Below are positions 1-15,639 of a stretch of 64,000 nt of DNA, one piece after another. The DNA lies in the NCBI GenBank assembly GCA_019054805.1, contig JAHQIY010000002.1, positions 9,362,001 through 9,426,000 of the forward strand, given 5' to 3'. Made by a program: the position numbers and the translations under genes. The notes below the pieces were generated by a model. That model made no database searches and was not told the origin of the DNA. It worked only from the letters and a program-made list of their open reading frames with translations. Each line of letters begins with the position of its first letter. The first letter of the stretch is position 1. The DNA is from Brachionus manjavacas (taxonomy: Eukaryota > Rotifera > Eurotatoria > Ploima > Brachionidae).

Positions 1-95
1 GCGTTCACATTCGAATCTTTTACAATAGTTGAAATTCCATCATTTGATTTTACATACTTTTTTGCGAGACTTGTACATGCTAGTGGTTTATCCAT
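1..95 (-). CDS. 5' end of an unidentified gene, running off the window
   Basis: An ATG at 95-93 on the minus strand opens a frame with no stop for 31 codons up to the window edge. The peptide begins MDKPLACTSLAKKYVKSNDG and is Lys/Ser-rich; I do not recognise it. The start context (AAC ATG G) is good, and its base composition is less AT-biased than the adjacent satellite. The satellite array begins only about 65 bp upstream of this start, so any promoter would lie in the 66-bp spacer or in the satellite itself. A short open frame can occur by chance, so this is tentative; it could also be the first coding exon of a larger gene. Confidence 0.35.
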   Translation of the reverse strand, partial: MDKPLACTSLAKKYVKSNDGISTIVKDSNVN

Positions 96-2999
96 GTTAT
101 TTTCACTCTAAAATGCAAACAACCAAATTGCATAATTAATAATAAAATTTCGATTAGTGTTGATTTTTATAAATGCGTTTCGTAACTTAATTGAGCTCAA
201 GATTATATTTAGCTTTTTAATAAAACAAAGTCAAACAATTTCACTTCTCTTATGTATGTAATGAAGTTGTATAACCATATCCTACTCAAAAGCCTGATTT
301 TTTTAAACTCTTCAAGTTAATAAATTTATCTCAAGATTGAAATTAGACTTTTGAAAAAAATATTGTTAAACAATTAACCTTTTCTCGTACAAGTTATGAA
401 AATGTTTAACCATATCCTACTCAAAAGCCTGATTTTTTTAAATTCTTTAAGTTAATAAATTAATCTCAAGATTGAAATTAGACTTTTTCATTAAATTTAG
501 CTGAACAATTTCTCTTCTCTAATACAAGTTATGAAATTGTTTAACCATATCCTACTTAAAAGCCTGATTTTTTTAAACTCTTTAAGTTAATAAATTAATC
601 TCAAGATTGAAATTAGACTTTTGAGAAAAATATTGTTTAACAATTTACCTTTTCTCGTACAAGTAATGTAATTGTTTTACCATTTCCTCCTCAAAAGCCT
701 GATTTTTTTAAACTCTTCAAGTCAATAAATTAATCTCAAGATTGAAATTAGACTTTTGAAAAAAATATAGTAATTCAATTTCACTTCTCTCATGTATGTA
801 ATGAAATTGTTTAACCATATCCTACTCAGAAGCCGTTTTTTTTAAAACACGTAAAGTAAATAAATTAAGCTCTATATTAAAATTAGACTTTTTCATTAAA
901 TTTAGCTGAACAATTTCTCTTCTCTAATACAAGTTATGAAATTGTTTAACCATATCCTACTCAAAAGCCTGATTTTTTTAAACTCTTAAAGTTATTAAAT
1001 TAATCTCAAGATTGAAATTAGAATTTTGAAATAAATATAGTAATTCAATTTCACTTCTCTCATGTATGTAATGAAATTGTTTAAACATATCCTTCTCAAA
1101 AGCCTGTTTTTTTTAAACTCTTTAAGTTAATAAATTAATCTCAAGATTGAAATTAGACATTTGAAAAAAATATTGTTAAACAATTAACCTTTTCTCGTAC
1201 AAGTTATGAAATTGTTTAACCATATCCTACTCAAAAGCCTGATTTTTTTAAATTCTTTAAGTTAATAAATTAATCTCAAGATTGAAATTAGACTTTTTCA
1301 TTAAATTTAGCCGAACAATTTCTCTTCTCTAATACAAGTTATGAAATTGTTTAACCATATCCTACTCAAAAGCCTGATTTTTTTAAACTCTTTAAGTTAA
1401 TAAATTAATCTCAAGATTGAAATTAGACTTTTGAGAAAAATATTGTTTAACAATTTACCTTTTCTCGTACAAGTAATGAAATTGTTTAACCATTTCCTCC
1501 TCAAAAGCCTGATTTTTTTAAACTCTTCAAGTTAATAAATTTATCTCAAGATTGAAATTAGACTTTTGAAAAAAATATTGTTAAACAATTAACCTTTTCT
1601 CTTACAAGTTATGAAATTGTTTAACCATATCCTACTCAAAAGCCTGATTTTTTTAAATTCTTTAAGTTAATAAATTAATCTCAAGATTGAAATTAGACTT
1701 TTGAAAAAAATATTGTTAAACAATTAACCTTTTCTCGTACAAGTAATGAAATTGTTTAACCATATCCTACTCAAAAGCCTGATTTTTTTAAACTCTTCAA
1801 TTAATAAATTTATCTCAAGATTGAAATTAGACTTTTGAGAAAAATATTGTTAAACAATTAACCTTTTCTCGTACAAGTTATGAAATTGTTTTACCATTTC
1901 CTCCTCAAAAGCCTGATTTTTTTAAACTCTTTAAGTTAATAAATTAATCTCAAGATTGAAATTAGACTTTTTCATTAAATTTAGCTGAACAATTTCTCTT
2001 CTCTAATACAAGTTATGAAATTGTTTAACCATATCCTACTCAAAAGCCTGATTTTTTTAAACTCTTTAAGTTAATAAATTAATCTCAAGATTGAAATTAG
2101 ACTTTTGAGAAAAATATTGTTTAACAATTTACCTTTTCTCGTACAAGTAATGTAATTGTTTTACCATTTCCTCCTCAAAAGCCTGATTTTTTTAAACTCT
2201 TCAAGTTAATAAATTTATCTCAAGATTGAAATTAGACTTTTGAAAAAAATATTGTTAAACAATTAACCTTTTCTCTTACAAGTTATGAAATTGTTTAACC
2301 ATATCCTACTCAAAAGCCTGATTTTTTTAAATTCTTTAAGTTAATAAATTAATCTCAAGATTGAAATTAGACTTTTGAAAAAAATATTGTTAAACAATTA
2401 ACCTTTTCTCGTACAAGTAATGAAATTGTTTAACCATATCCTACTCAAAAGCCTGATTTTTTTAAATTCTTTAAGTTAATAAATTAATCTCAAGATTGAA
2501 ATTAGACTTTTGAAAAAAATATTGTTAAACAATTTACCTTTTCTCGTACAAGTAATGTAATTGTTTTACCATATCCTCCTCAAAAGCCTGATTTTTTTAA
2601 ATTCTTTAAGTTAATAAATTAATCTCAAGATTGAAATTAGAATTTTGAAAAAAATATAGTAATTCAATTTCACTTCTCTCGTACAAGTCATGAAATTGTT
2701 TAACCATTTCCTACTCAAAAGCCTAATTTTTTTAAACTCTTTAAGTTAATAAATTAATCTCAAGATTGAAATTAGAATTTTGAAAAAAATATTGTTATAC
2801 AATTAACCTTTTCTCGTACAAGTTATGAAATTGTTTAACCATATCCTACTCAAAAGCCTGATTTTTTTAAATTCTTTAAGTTAATAAATTAATCTCAAGA
2901 TTGAAATTAGATTTTTGAAAAAAATATTGTTAAACAATTTACCTTTTCTCGTACAAGTAATGTAATTGTTTTACCATATCCTCCTCAAAAGCCTGATTT

Positions 3000-5900
3000 T
3001 TTTAAACTCTTCAATTAATAAATTAATCTCAAGATTGAAATTAGACTTTTTCATTAAATTTAGCTGAACAATTTCTCTTCTCTAATACAAGTTATGAAAT
3101 TGTTTAACCATATCCTACTCAAAAGCCTGATTTTTTTAAACTCTTTAAGTTAATAAATTAATCTCAAGATTGAAATTAGACTTTTGAGAAAAATATTGTT
3201 TAACAATTTACCTTTTCTCATACAAGTAATGTAATTGTTTTACCATATCCTACTCAAAAGCCTGATTTTTTAAACTCTTTAAGTTAATAAATTAATCTCA
3301 AGATTGAAATTAGACTTTTGAGAAAAATATTGTTTAACAATTTACCTTTTCTCGTACAAGTAATGTAATTGTTTTACCATTTCCTCCTCAAAAGCCTGAT
3401 TTTTTTAAACTCTTCAAGTTAATAAATAAATCTCAAGATTGAAATTAGACTTTTGAAAAAAATATTGTTAAACAATTAACCTTTTCTCGTACAAGTAATG
3501 AAATTGTTTAACCATATCCTACTCAAAAGCCTGATTCTTTAAATTCTTTAAGTTAATAAATTTATCTCAAGATTAAAATTAGACTTTTGAAAAAAATATT
3601 GTTTAACAATTTACCTTTTCTCGTACAAGTAATGTAATTGTTTTACCATATCCTCCTCAAAAGCCTGATTTTTTTAAACTCTTCAAGTTAATAAATTTAT
3701 CTCAAGATTGAAATTAGACTTTTGAAAAAAATATTGTTAAACAATTTACCTTTTCTCGTACAAGTAATGTAATTGTTTTACCATATCCTCCTCAAAAGCC
3801 TGATTTTTTTAAACTCTTCAAGTTAATAAATTTATCTCAAGATTGAAATTAGACTTTTGAAAAAAATATTGTTAAACAATTAACCTTTTCTCGTACAAGT
3901 AATGTAATTGTTTTACCATATCCTCCTCAAAAGCCTGATTTTTTTAAACTCTTCAAGTTAATAAATTTATCTCAAGATTGAAATTAGACTTTTGAAAAAA
4001 ATATTGTTAAACAATTAACCTTTTCTCTTACAAGTTATGAAATTGTTTAACCATATCCTACTCAAAAGCCTGATTTTTTAAACTCTTCAATTAATAAATT
4101 TATCTCAAGATTAAAATTAGACTTTTTCATTAAATTTAGCTGAAAAATTTCTCTTCTCTAATACAAGTTATGAAATTGTTTAACCATATCCTACTCAAAA
4201 GCCTGATTTTTTTAAATTCTTTAAGTTAATAAATTAATCTCAAGATTGAAATTAGAATTTTGAAAAGAATATAGTAATTCAATTTCACTTCTCTCGTACA
4301 AGTCATGAAATTGTTTAACCATATCCTACTCAAAAGCCTGATTTTTTTAAATTCTTTAAGTTAATAAATTAATCTCAAGATTGAAATTAGACTTTTGAAA
4401 AAAATATTGTTAAACAATTTACCTTTTCTCGTACAAGTAATGAAATTGTTTAACCATATCCAACTCAAAAGCCTGATTTTTTTAAACTCTTTAAGTTAAT
4501 AAATTAATCTCAAGATTGAAATTAGACTTTTGAGAAAAATATTGTTTAACAATTTACCTTTTCTCGTACAAGTAATGTAATTGTTTTACCATTTCCTCCT
4601 CAAAAGCCTGATTTTTTAAACTCTTCAAGTTAATAAATTTATCTCAAGATTGAAATTAGACTTTTGAAAAAAAATATTGTTAAACAATTAACCTTTTCTC
4701 TTACAAGTTATGAAATTGTTTAACCATATCCTACTCAAAAGCCTGATTTTTTTAAATTCTTTAAGTTAATAAATTAATCTCAAGATTGAAATTAGACTTT
4801 TGAAAAAAATATTGTTAAACAATTAACCTTTTCTCGTACAAGTAATGAAATTGTTTAACCATATCCTACTCAAAAGCCTGATTTTTTAAACTCTTCAATT
4901 AATAAATTAATCTCAAGATTGAAATTAGACTTTTTCATTAAATTTAGCTGAACAATTTCTCTTCTCTAATACAAGTTATGAAATTGTTTAACCATATCCT
5001 ACTCAAAAGCCTGATTTTTTTAAACTCTTTAAGTTAATAAATTAATCTCAAGATTGAAATTAGACTTTTGAGAAAAATATTGTTTAACAATTTACCTTTT
5101 CTCATACAAGTAATGTAATTGTTTTACCATATCCTACTCAAAAGCCTGATTTTTTTAAACTCTTTAAGTTAATAAATTAATCTCAAGATTGAAATTAGAC
5201 TTTTGAAAAAAATATTGTTTAACAATTTACCTTTTCTCGTACAAGTAATGTAATTGTTTTACCATTTCCTCCTCAAAAGCCTGATTTTTTTAAACTCTTC
5301 AAGTTAATAAATTAATCTCAAGATTGAAATTAGACTTATGAAAAAAATATTGTTAAACAATTAACCTTTTCTCGTACAAGTAATGAAATTGTTTAACCAT
5401 ATCCTACTCAAAAGCCTGATTCTTTAAATTCTTTAAGTTAATAAATTTATCTCAAGATTAAAATTAGACTTTTGAAAAAAATATTGTTTAACAATTTACC
5501 TTTTCTCGTACAAGTAATGTAATTGTTTTACCATATCCTCCTCAAAAGCCTGATTTTTTAAACTCTTCAAGTTAATAAATTTATCTCAAGATTGAAATTA
5601 GACTTTTGAAAAATATTGTTAAACAATTTACCTTTTCTCGTACAAGTAATGTAATTGTTTTACCATATCCTCCTCAAAAGCCTGATTTTTTTAAACTCTT
5701 CAAGTTAATAAATTTATCTCAAGATTGAAATTAGACTTTTGAAAAAAATATTGTTAAACAATTAACCTTTTCTCGTATAAGTAATGTAATTGTTTTACCA
5801 TATCCTCCTCAAAAGCCTGATTTTTTTAAACTCTTCAAGTTAATAAATTTATCTCAAGATTGAAATTAGACTTTTGAAAAAAATATTGTTAAACAATTAA

Positions 5901-7460
5901 CCTTTTCTCTTACAAGTTATGAAATTGTTTAACCATATCCTACTCAAAAGCCTGATTTTTTTAAACTCTTCAATTAATAAATTTATCTCAAGATTAAAAT
6001 TAGACTTTTTCATTAAATTTAGCTGAACAATTTCTCTTCTCTAATACAAGTTATGAAATTGTTTAACCATATCCTACTCAAAAGCCTGATTTTTTTAAAT
6101 TCTTTAAGTTAATAAATTAATCTCAAGATTGAAATTAGAATTTTGAAAAGAATATAGTAATTCAATTTCACTTCTCTCGTACAAGTCATGAAATTGTTTA
6201 ACCATTTCCTACTCAAAAGCCTAATTTTTTTAAACTCTTTAAGTTAATAAATTAATCTCAAGATTGAAATTAGAATTTTGAAAAAAATATTGTCATACAA
6301 TTAACCTTTTCTCCTACAAGTTATGAAATTGTTTAACCATATCCAACTCAAAAGCCTGATTTTTTTAAACTCTTTAAGTTAATAAATTAATCTCAAGATT
6401 GAAATTAGACTTTTGAGAAAAATATTGTTTAACAATTTACCTTTTCTCGTACAAGTAATGTAATTGTTTTACCATTTCCTCCTCAAAAGCCTGATTTTTT
6501 TAAACTCTTCAAGTTAATAAATTTATCTCAAGATTGAAATTAGACTTTTGAAAAAAATATTGTTAAACAATTAACCTTTTCTCTTACAAGTTATGAAATT
6601 GTTTAACCAAATCCTACTCAAAAGCCTGATTTTTTTAAATTCTTTAAGTTAATAAATTAATCTCAAGATTGAAATTAGACTTTTGAAAAAAATATTGTTA
6701 AACAATTAACCTTTTCTCGTACAAGTAATGAAATTGTTTAACCATATCCTACTCAAAAGCCTGATTTTTTTAAACTCTTCAATTAATAAATTAATCTCAA
6801 GATTGAAATTAGACTTTTTCATTAAATTTAGCTGAACAATTTCTCTTCTCTAATACAAGTTATGAAATTGTTTAACCATATCCTACTCAAAAGCCTGATT
6901 TTTTAAACTCTTCAAGTTAATAAATTAATCTCAAGATTGAAATTAGACTTTTGAGAAAAATATTGTTTAACAATTTACCTTTTCTCATACAAGTAATGTA
7001 ATTGTTTTACCATATCCTACTCAAAAGCCTGATTTTTTTAAACTCTTTAAGTTAATAAATTAATCTCAAGATTGAAATTAGACTTTTGAGAAAAATATTG
7101 TTTAACAATTTACCTTTTCTCGTACAAGTAATGTAATTGTTTTACTATTTCCTCCTCAAAAGCCTGATTTTTTTAAACTCTTCAAGTTAATAAATTAATC
7201 TCAAGATTGAAATTAGACTTTTGAAAAAAATATTGTTAAACAATTAACCTTTTCTCGTACAAGTAATGAAATTGTTTAACCATATCCTACTCAAAAGCCT
7301 GATTCTTTAAATTCTTTAAGTTAATAAATTTATCTCAAGATTAAAATTAGACTTTTGAAAAAAATATTGTTTAACAATTTACCTTTTCTCGTACAAGTAA
7401 TGTAATTGTTTTACCATATCCTCCTCAAAAGCCTGATTTTTTTAAACTCTTCAAGTTAAT
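3000..7460. repeat. Higher-order repeat, ~1883 bp (14 monomers), about 2.4 copies
   Basis: Rare variants recur at constant spacing. The contracted form GCCTGATTCTTTAAATTC occurs at about 3531, 5416 and 7299 (spacing 1885 and 1883). The variant CTCATACAAGTAATG occurs at 3218, 5101 and 6983 (1883 and 1882). Fourteen monomers of 135 bp give 1890 bp, so each copy is a 14-mer with small deletions. The phase breaks near 7460. Confidence 0.85.
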
Positions 7461-10400
7461 AAATTAATCTCATGATTGAAATTAGACTTTTGAAAAAAAT
7501 ATTGTTAAACAATTAACCTTTTCTCGTACAAGTAATGAAATTGTTTAACCATATCCTACTCAAAAGCCTGATTTTTTTAAACTCTTTAAGTTAATAAATT
7601 AATCTCAAGATTGAAATTAGACTTTTTCATTAAATTTAGCTGAACAATTTCTCTTCTCTAATACAAGTTATGAAATTGTTTAACCATATCCTACTCAAAA
7701 GCCTGATTTTTTTAAATTCTTTAAGTTAATAAATTAATCTCAAGATTGAAATTAGACTTTTGAAAAAAATATTGTTAAACAATTAACCTTTTCTCGTACA
7801 AGTAGTGAAATTGTTTAACCATATCCTACTCAAAAGCCTGATTCTTTAAATTTTTTAAGTTAATAAATTTATCTCAAGATTGAAATTAGACTTTTGAAAA
7901 AAATATTGTTATACAATTAACCTTTTCTCGTACAAGTTATGAAATTGTTTAACCATATCCAACTCAAAAGCCTGATTTTTTTAAATTCTTTAAGTTAATA
8001 AATTAATCTCAAGATTGAAATTAGACTTTTGAAAAAATATAGTAATTCAATTTCACTTCTCTCATGTATGTAATGAAATTGTTTAACCATATCCTACTCA
8101 AAAGCCTGTTTTTTTAAACTCTTTAAGTTAATAAATTAATCTCAAGATTGAAATTAGAATTTTGAAAAAATATAGTAATTCAATTTCACTTCTCTCATGT
8201 ATGTAATGAAATTGTTTAAACATATCCTACTCAAAAGCCTGTTTTTTTTAAACTCTTTAAGTTAATAAATTAATCTCAAGATTAAAATTAGACTTTTGAA
8301 AAAAATATTGTTAAACAATTTACCTTTTCTCGTACAAGTCATGAAATTGTTTAACCATATCCTACTCAAAAGCCTGATTTTTATAAACTCTTTTAGTTAA
8401 TAAATTAATCTCAAGATTGAAATTAGACTTTTGAAAAAAATATAGTAATTCAATTTCACTTCTCTAATGTATGTAATGAAATTGTTTAACCATATCCTAC
8501 TCAGAAGCCGTTTTTTTTAAAACTCGTAAAGTAAATAAATTAATCTCAAGATTGAAATTAGACTTTTGAGAAAAATATTGTTTAACAATTTACCTTTTCT
8601 CGTACAAGTAATGTAATTGTTTTACCATTTCCTCCTCAAAAGCCTGATTTTTTTAAACTCTTCAAGTTAATAAATTAATCTCATGATTGAAATTAGACTT
8701 TTGAAAAAAATATTGTTAAACAATTAACCTTTTCTCGTACAAGTAATGAAATTGTTTAACCATATCCTACTCAAAAGCCTGATTTTTTTAAACTCTTTAA
8801 GTTAATAAATTAATCTCAAGATTGAAATTAGACTTTTTCATTAAATTTAGCTGAACAATTTCTCTTCTCTAATACAAGTTATGAAATTGTTTAACCATAT
8901 CCTACTCAAAAGCCTGATTTTTTTAAATTCTTTAAGTTAATAAATTAATCTCAAGATTGAAATTAGACTTTTGAAAAAAATATAGTAATTCAATTTCACT
9001 TCTCTAATGTATGTAATGAAATTGTTTAACCATATCCTACTCAAAAGCCTGATTTTTTTAAAACTCGTAAAGTAAATAAATTAATCTCAAGATTGAAATT
9101 AGACTTTTTCATTAAATTTAGCTGAACAATTTCTCTTCTCTAATACAAGTCATGAAATTGTTTAACCATATCCTACTCAAAAGCCTGATTTTTATAAACT
9201 CTTTTAGTTAATAAATTAATCTCAAGATTGAAATTAGACTTTTGAAAAAAATATAGTAATTCAATTTCACTTCTCTAATGTATGTAATGAAATTGTTTAA
9301 CCATATCCTACTCAGAAGCCGTTTTTTTTAAAACTCGTAAAGTAAATAAATTAATCTCAAGATTGAAATTAGACTTTTGAGAAAAATATTGTTTAACAAT
9401 TTACCTTTTCTCGTACAAGTAATGTAATTGTTTTACCATTTCCTCCTCAAAAGCCTGATTTTTTTAAACTCTTCAAGTTAATAAATTAATCTCATGATTG
9501 AAATTAGACTTTTGAAAAAAATATTGTTAAACAATTAACCTTTTCTCGTACAAGTAATGAAATTGTTTAACCATATCCTACTCAAAAGCCTGATTTTTTT
9601 AAACTCTTTAAGTTAATAAATTAATCTCAAGATTGAAATTAGACTTTTTCATTAAATTTAGCTGAACAATTTCTCTTCTCTAATACAAGTTATGAAATTG
9701 TTTAACCATATCCTACTCAAAAGCCTGATTTTTTTAAATTCTTTAAGTTAATAAATTAATCTCAAGATTGAAATTAGACTTTTGAAAAAAATTTTGTTAA
9801 ACAATTAACCTTTTCTCGTACAAGTAGTGAAATTGTTTAACCATATCCTACTCAAAAGCCTGATTTTTTTAAACTCTTCAAGTTAATAAATTTATCTTAA
9901 GATTGAAATTAGACTTTTGAAAAAAATATTGTTATACAATTAACCTTTTCTCGTACAAGTTATGAAATTGTTTAACCATATCCAACTCAAAAGCCTGATT
10001 TTTTTAAATTCTTTAAGTTAATAAATTAATCTCAAGATTGAAATTAGACTTTTGAAAAAATATAGTAATTCAATTTCACTTCTCTCATGTATGTAATGAA
10101 ATTGTTTAACCATATCCTACTCAAAAGCCTGTTTTTTTAAACTCTTTAAGTTAATAAATTAATCTCAAGATTGAAATTAGAATTTTGAAAAAAATATAGT
10201 AATTCAATTTCACTTCTCTCATGTATGTAATGAAATTGTTTAAACATATCCTACTCAAAAGCCTGTTTTTTTTAAACTCTTTAAGTTAATTAATTAATCT
10301 CTAGATTAAAATTAGACTTTTGAAAAAAATATTGTTAAACAATTTACCTTTTCTCGTACAAGTCATGAAATTGTTTAACCATATCCTACTCAAAAGCCTG

Positions 10401-13400
10401 ATTTTTTTAAACTCTTTTAGTTAATAAATTAATCTCAAGATTGAAATTAGAATTTTGAAATAAATATAGTAATTCAATTTCACTTCTCTAATGTAAGTAA
10501 TGAAATTGTTTAACCATATCCTACTCAGAAGCCGTTTTTTTTAAAACTCGTAAAGTAAATAAATTAATCTCAAGATTGAAATTAGACTTTTGAGAAAAAT
10601 ATTGTTTAACAATTTACCTTTTCTCGTACAAGTAATGTAATTGTTTTACCATTTCCTCCTCAAAAGCCTGATTTTTTTAAACTCTTCAAGTTAATAAATT
10701 TATCTTAAGATTGAAATTAGACTTTTGAAAAAAATATTGTTAAACAATTAACCTTTTCCCGTACAAGTTATGAAATTGTTTAACCATATCCTACTCAAAA
10801 GCCTGATTTTTTTAAATTCTTTAAGTTAATAAATTAATCTCAAGATTGAAATTAGACTTTTGAAAAAAATATTGTTAAACAATTAACCTTTTCTCGTACA
10901 AGTAATGAAATTGTTTAACCATATCCTACTCAAAAGCCTGATTCTTTAAATTCTTAAAGTTAATAAATTTATCTCAAGATTGAAATTAGACTTTTGAAAA
11001 AAATATTGTTTAACAATTAACCTTTTCTCGTACAAGTAGTAAAATTGTTTAACCATGTCCTACTCAAAAGCCTGATTTTTTTAAACTCTTTAAGTTAATA
11101 AATTAATCTCAAGATTGAAATTAGACTTTTGAAAAAAATATTGTTAAACAAATTACCTTTTCTCGTACAAGTAATGAAATTGTTTAACCATATCCAACTC
11201 AAAAGCCTGATTTTTTTAAATTCTTTAAGTTAATAAATTAATCTCAAGATTGAAATTAGACTTTTGAAAAAAATATAGTAATTCAATTTCACTTCTCTCA
11301 TGTATGTAATGAAATTGTTTAACCATATCCTACTCAAAAGCCTGATTTTTTTAAACTCTTTAAGTTAATAAATTAATCTCAAGATTGAAATCAGACTTTT
11401 GAAAAAAATATTGTTAAACAAATTACCTTTTCTCGTACAAGTTATGAAATTGTTTAACCATATCCTACTCAAAAGCCTGTTTTTTTTAAACTCGTTTAGT
11501 TAATAAATTAATCTCAAGATTAAAATTAGACTTTTTCATTAAATTTAGCTGAACAATTTCTCTTCTCTAATACAAGTTATGAAATTGTTTAACCATATCC
11601 TACTCAAAAAGCCTGATTTTTTTAAACTCTTTAAGTTATTAAATTAATCTCAAGATTGAAATTAGAATTTTGAAATAAATATAGTAATTTAATTTCACTT
11701 CTCTCATGTATGTAATGAAATTGTTTAACCATATCCTACTCAGAAGCCGTTTTTTTTAAAACACGTAAAGTAAATAAATTAAGCTCTATATTAAAATTAG
11801 ACTTTTTCATTAAATTTAGCTGAACAATTTCTCTTCTCTAATACAAGTTATGAAATTGTTTAACCATATCCTACTCAAAAGCCTGATTTTTTTAAATTCT
11901 TTAAGTTAATTAATTAATCTCAAGATTGAAATTAGAATTTTGAAAAAAATATTGTTAAACAAATTACCTTTTCTCGTACAAGTAATGAAATTGTTTAACC
12001 ATATCCTACTCAAAAGCCTGTTTTTTTTAAACTCGTTTAGTTAATAAATTAATCTCAAGATTAAAATTAGACTTTTTCATTAAATTTAGCTGAACAATTT
12101 CTCTTCTCTAATACAAGTTATGAAATTGTTTAACCATATCCTACTCAAAAGCCTGATTTTTTTAAACTCTTCAAGTTAATAAATTTATCTTAAGATTGAA
12201 ATTAGACTTTTGAAAAAAATATTGTTTAACAATTTACCTTTTCTCGTACAAGTAATGTAATTGTTTTACCATTTCCTCCTCAAAAGCCTGATTTTTTCAA
12301 ACTCTTCAAGTTAATAAATTTATCTCAAGATTGAAATTAGACTTTTGAAAAAAATATTGTTAAACAATTAACCTTTTCTCGTACAAGTTATGAAATTGTT
12401 TAACCATATCCTACTCAAAAGCCTGATTTTTTTAAACTCTTAAAGTTATTAAATTAATCTCAAGATTGAAATTAGAATTTTGAAATAAATATAGTAATTC
12501 AATTTCACTTCTCTCATGTATGTAATGAAATTGTTTAACCATATCCTACTCAGAAGCCGTTTTTTTTAAAACACGTAAAGTAAATAAATTTATCTCAAGA
12601 TTGAAATTAGACTTTTGAAAAAAATATTGTTAAACAATTTACCTTTTCTCGTACAAGTTATGAAATTGTTTAACCATATCCTACTCAAAAGCCTGATTTT
12701 TTTAAACTCTTAAAGTTATTAAATTAATCTCAAGATTGAAATTAGAATTTTGAAATAAATATAGTAATTCAATTTCACTTCTCTCATGTATGTAATGAAA
12801 TTGTTTAAACATATCCTTCTCAAAAGCCTGTTTTTTTTAAACTCTTTAAGTTAATAAATTTATCTCAAGATTGAAATTAGACTTTTGAAAAAAATATTGT
12901 TAAACAATTTACCTTTTCTCGTACAAGTTATGAAATTGTTTTACCATATCCTACTCAAAAGCCTGATTTTTTAAACTCTTTAAGTTAATAAATTAATCTC
13001 AAGATTGAAATTAGACTTTTGAGAAAAATATTGTTTAACAATTTACCTTTTCTCGTACAAGTAATGTAATTGTTTTACCATTTCCTCCTCAAAAGCCTGA
13101 TTTTTTCAAACTCTTCAAGTTAATAAATTTATCTCAAGATTGAAATTAGACTTTTGAAAAAAATATTGTTAAACAATTAACCTTTTCTCGTACAAGTAGT
13201 AAAATTGTTTAACCATGTCCTACTCAAAAGCCTGATTTTTTTAAACTCTTTAAGTTAATAAATTAATCTCAAGATTGAAATTAGACTTTTGAAAAAAATA
13301 TTGTTAAACAAATTACCTTTTCTCGTACAAGTAATGAAATTGTTTTACCATATCCTACTCAAAAGCCTGATTTTTTTAAACACTTAAAGTTATTAAATTA

Positions 13401-15639
13401 ATCTCAAGATTGAAATTAGACTTTTGAAAAAAATATTGTTAAACAATTTACCTTTTCTCGTACAAGTTATGAAATTGTTTAACCATATCCAACTCAAAAG
13501 CCTGATTTTTTTAAATTCTTTAAGTTAATAAATTAATCTCAAGATTGAAATTAGACTTTTGAAAAAAATATAGTAATTCAATTTCACTTCTCTCATGTAT
13601 GTAATGAAATTGTTTAACCATATCCTACTCAAAAGCCTGTTTTTTTAAACTCTTTAAGTTAATAAATTAATCTCAAGATTGAAATTAGAATTTTGAAAAA
13701 AATATTGTTTAACAATTTACCTTTTCTCGTACAAGTAATGTAATTGTTTTACCATTTCCTCCTCAAAAGCCTGATTTTTTCAAACTCTTCAAGTTAATAA
13801 ATTTATCTCAAGATTAAAATTAGACTTTTTCATTAAATTTAGCTGAACAATTTCTCTTCTCTAATACAAGTTATGAAATTGTTTAACCATATCCTACTCA
13901 AAAGCCTGATTTTTTTAAACTCTTTAAGTTAATAAATTAATCTCAAGATTGAAATTAGACTTTTGAAAAAAATATTGTTTAACAATTTACCTTTTCTCGT
14001 ACAAGTAATGTAATTGTTTTACCATTTCCTCCTCAAAAGCCTGATTTTTTTAAACTCTTTAAGTTAATAAATTAATCTCAAGATTGAAATTAGACTTTTG
14101 AAAAAAATATTGTTTAACAATTTACCTTTTCTCGTACAAGTAATGTAATTGTTTTACCATTTCCTCCTCAAAAGCCTGATTTTTTTAAAACTCTTCAAGT
14201 TAATAAATTAATCTCAAGATTGAAATTAGAATTTTGAAATAAATATAGTAATTCAATTTCACTTCTCTCATGTATGTAATGAAATTGTTTAACCATATCC
14301 TACTCAGAAGCCGTTTTTTTTAAAACACGTAAAGTAAATAAATTAAGCTCTATATTAAAATTAGACTTTTTCATTAAATTTAGCTGAACAATTTCTCTTC
14401 TCTAATACAAGTTATGAAATTGTTTAACCATATCCTACTCAAAAGCCTGATTTTTTTAAACTCTTAAAGTTATTAAATTAATCTCAAGATTGAAATTAGA
14501 ATTTTGAAAAAAATATAGTAATTCAATTTTACTTCTCTCATGTATGTAATGAAATTGTTTAACCATATCCTACTCAGAAGCCGTTTTTTTTAAAACACGT
14601 AAAGTAAATAAATTAAGCTCTATATTAAAATTAGACTTTTTCATTAAATTTAGCTGAACAATTTCTCTTCTCTAATACAAGTTATGAAATTGTTTAACCA
14701 TATCCTACTCAAAAAGCCTGATTTTTTTAAACTCTTAAAGTTATTAAATTAATCTCAAGATTGAAATTAGAATTTTGAAATAAATATAGTAATTCAATTT
14801 CACTTCTCTCATGTATGTAATGAAATTGTTTAACCATATCCAACTCAAAAGCCTGATTTTTTTAAATTCTTTAAGTTAATAAATTAATCTCAAGATTGAA
14901 ATTAGACTTTTGAAAAAAATATTGTTTAACAATTAACCTTTTCTCGTACAAGTAATGTAATTGTTTTACCATTTCCTTCTCAAAAGCCTGTTTTTTTTAA
15001 ACTCTTTAAGTTAATAAATTAATCTCAAGATTGAAATTAGACTTTTGAAAAAAATATTGTTAAACAATTTACCTTTTCTCGTACAAGTTATGAAATTGTT
15101 TAACCATATCCTACTCAAAAGCCTGATTTTTTTAAACTCTTTAAGTTAATAAATTAATCTCAAGATTGAAAATAGACTTTTGAGAAAAATATTGTTTAAC
15201 AATTTACCTTTTCTCGTACAAGTAATGTAATTGTTTTACCATTTCCTCCTCAAAAGCCTGATTTTTTCAAACTCGTTTAGTTAATAAATTAATCTCAAGA
15301 TTAAAATTAGACTTTTTCATTAAATTTAGCTGAACAATTTCTCTTCTCTAATACAAGTTATGAAATTGTTTAACCATATCCTACTCAAAAGCCTGATTTT
15401 TTAAATTCTTTAAGTTAATAAATTAATCTCAAGATTGAAATTAGACTTTTGAAAAAATATAGTAATTCAATTTCACTTCTCTCATGTATGTAATGAAATT
15501 GTTTAACCATATCCTACTCAAAAGCCTGATTCTTTAAATTCTTTTAGTTAATAAATTTATCTCAAGATTGAAATTAGACTTTTGAAAAAAATATTGTTAT
15601 ACAATTAACCTTTTCTCGTACAAGTTATGAAATTGTTTA

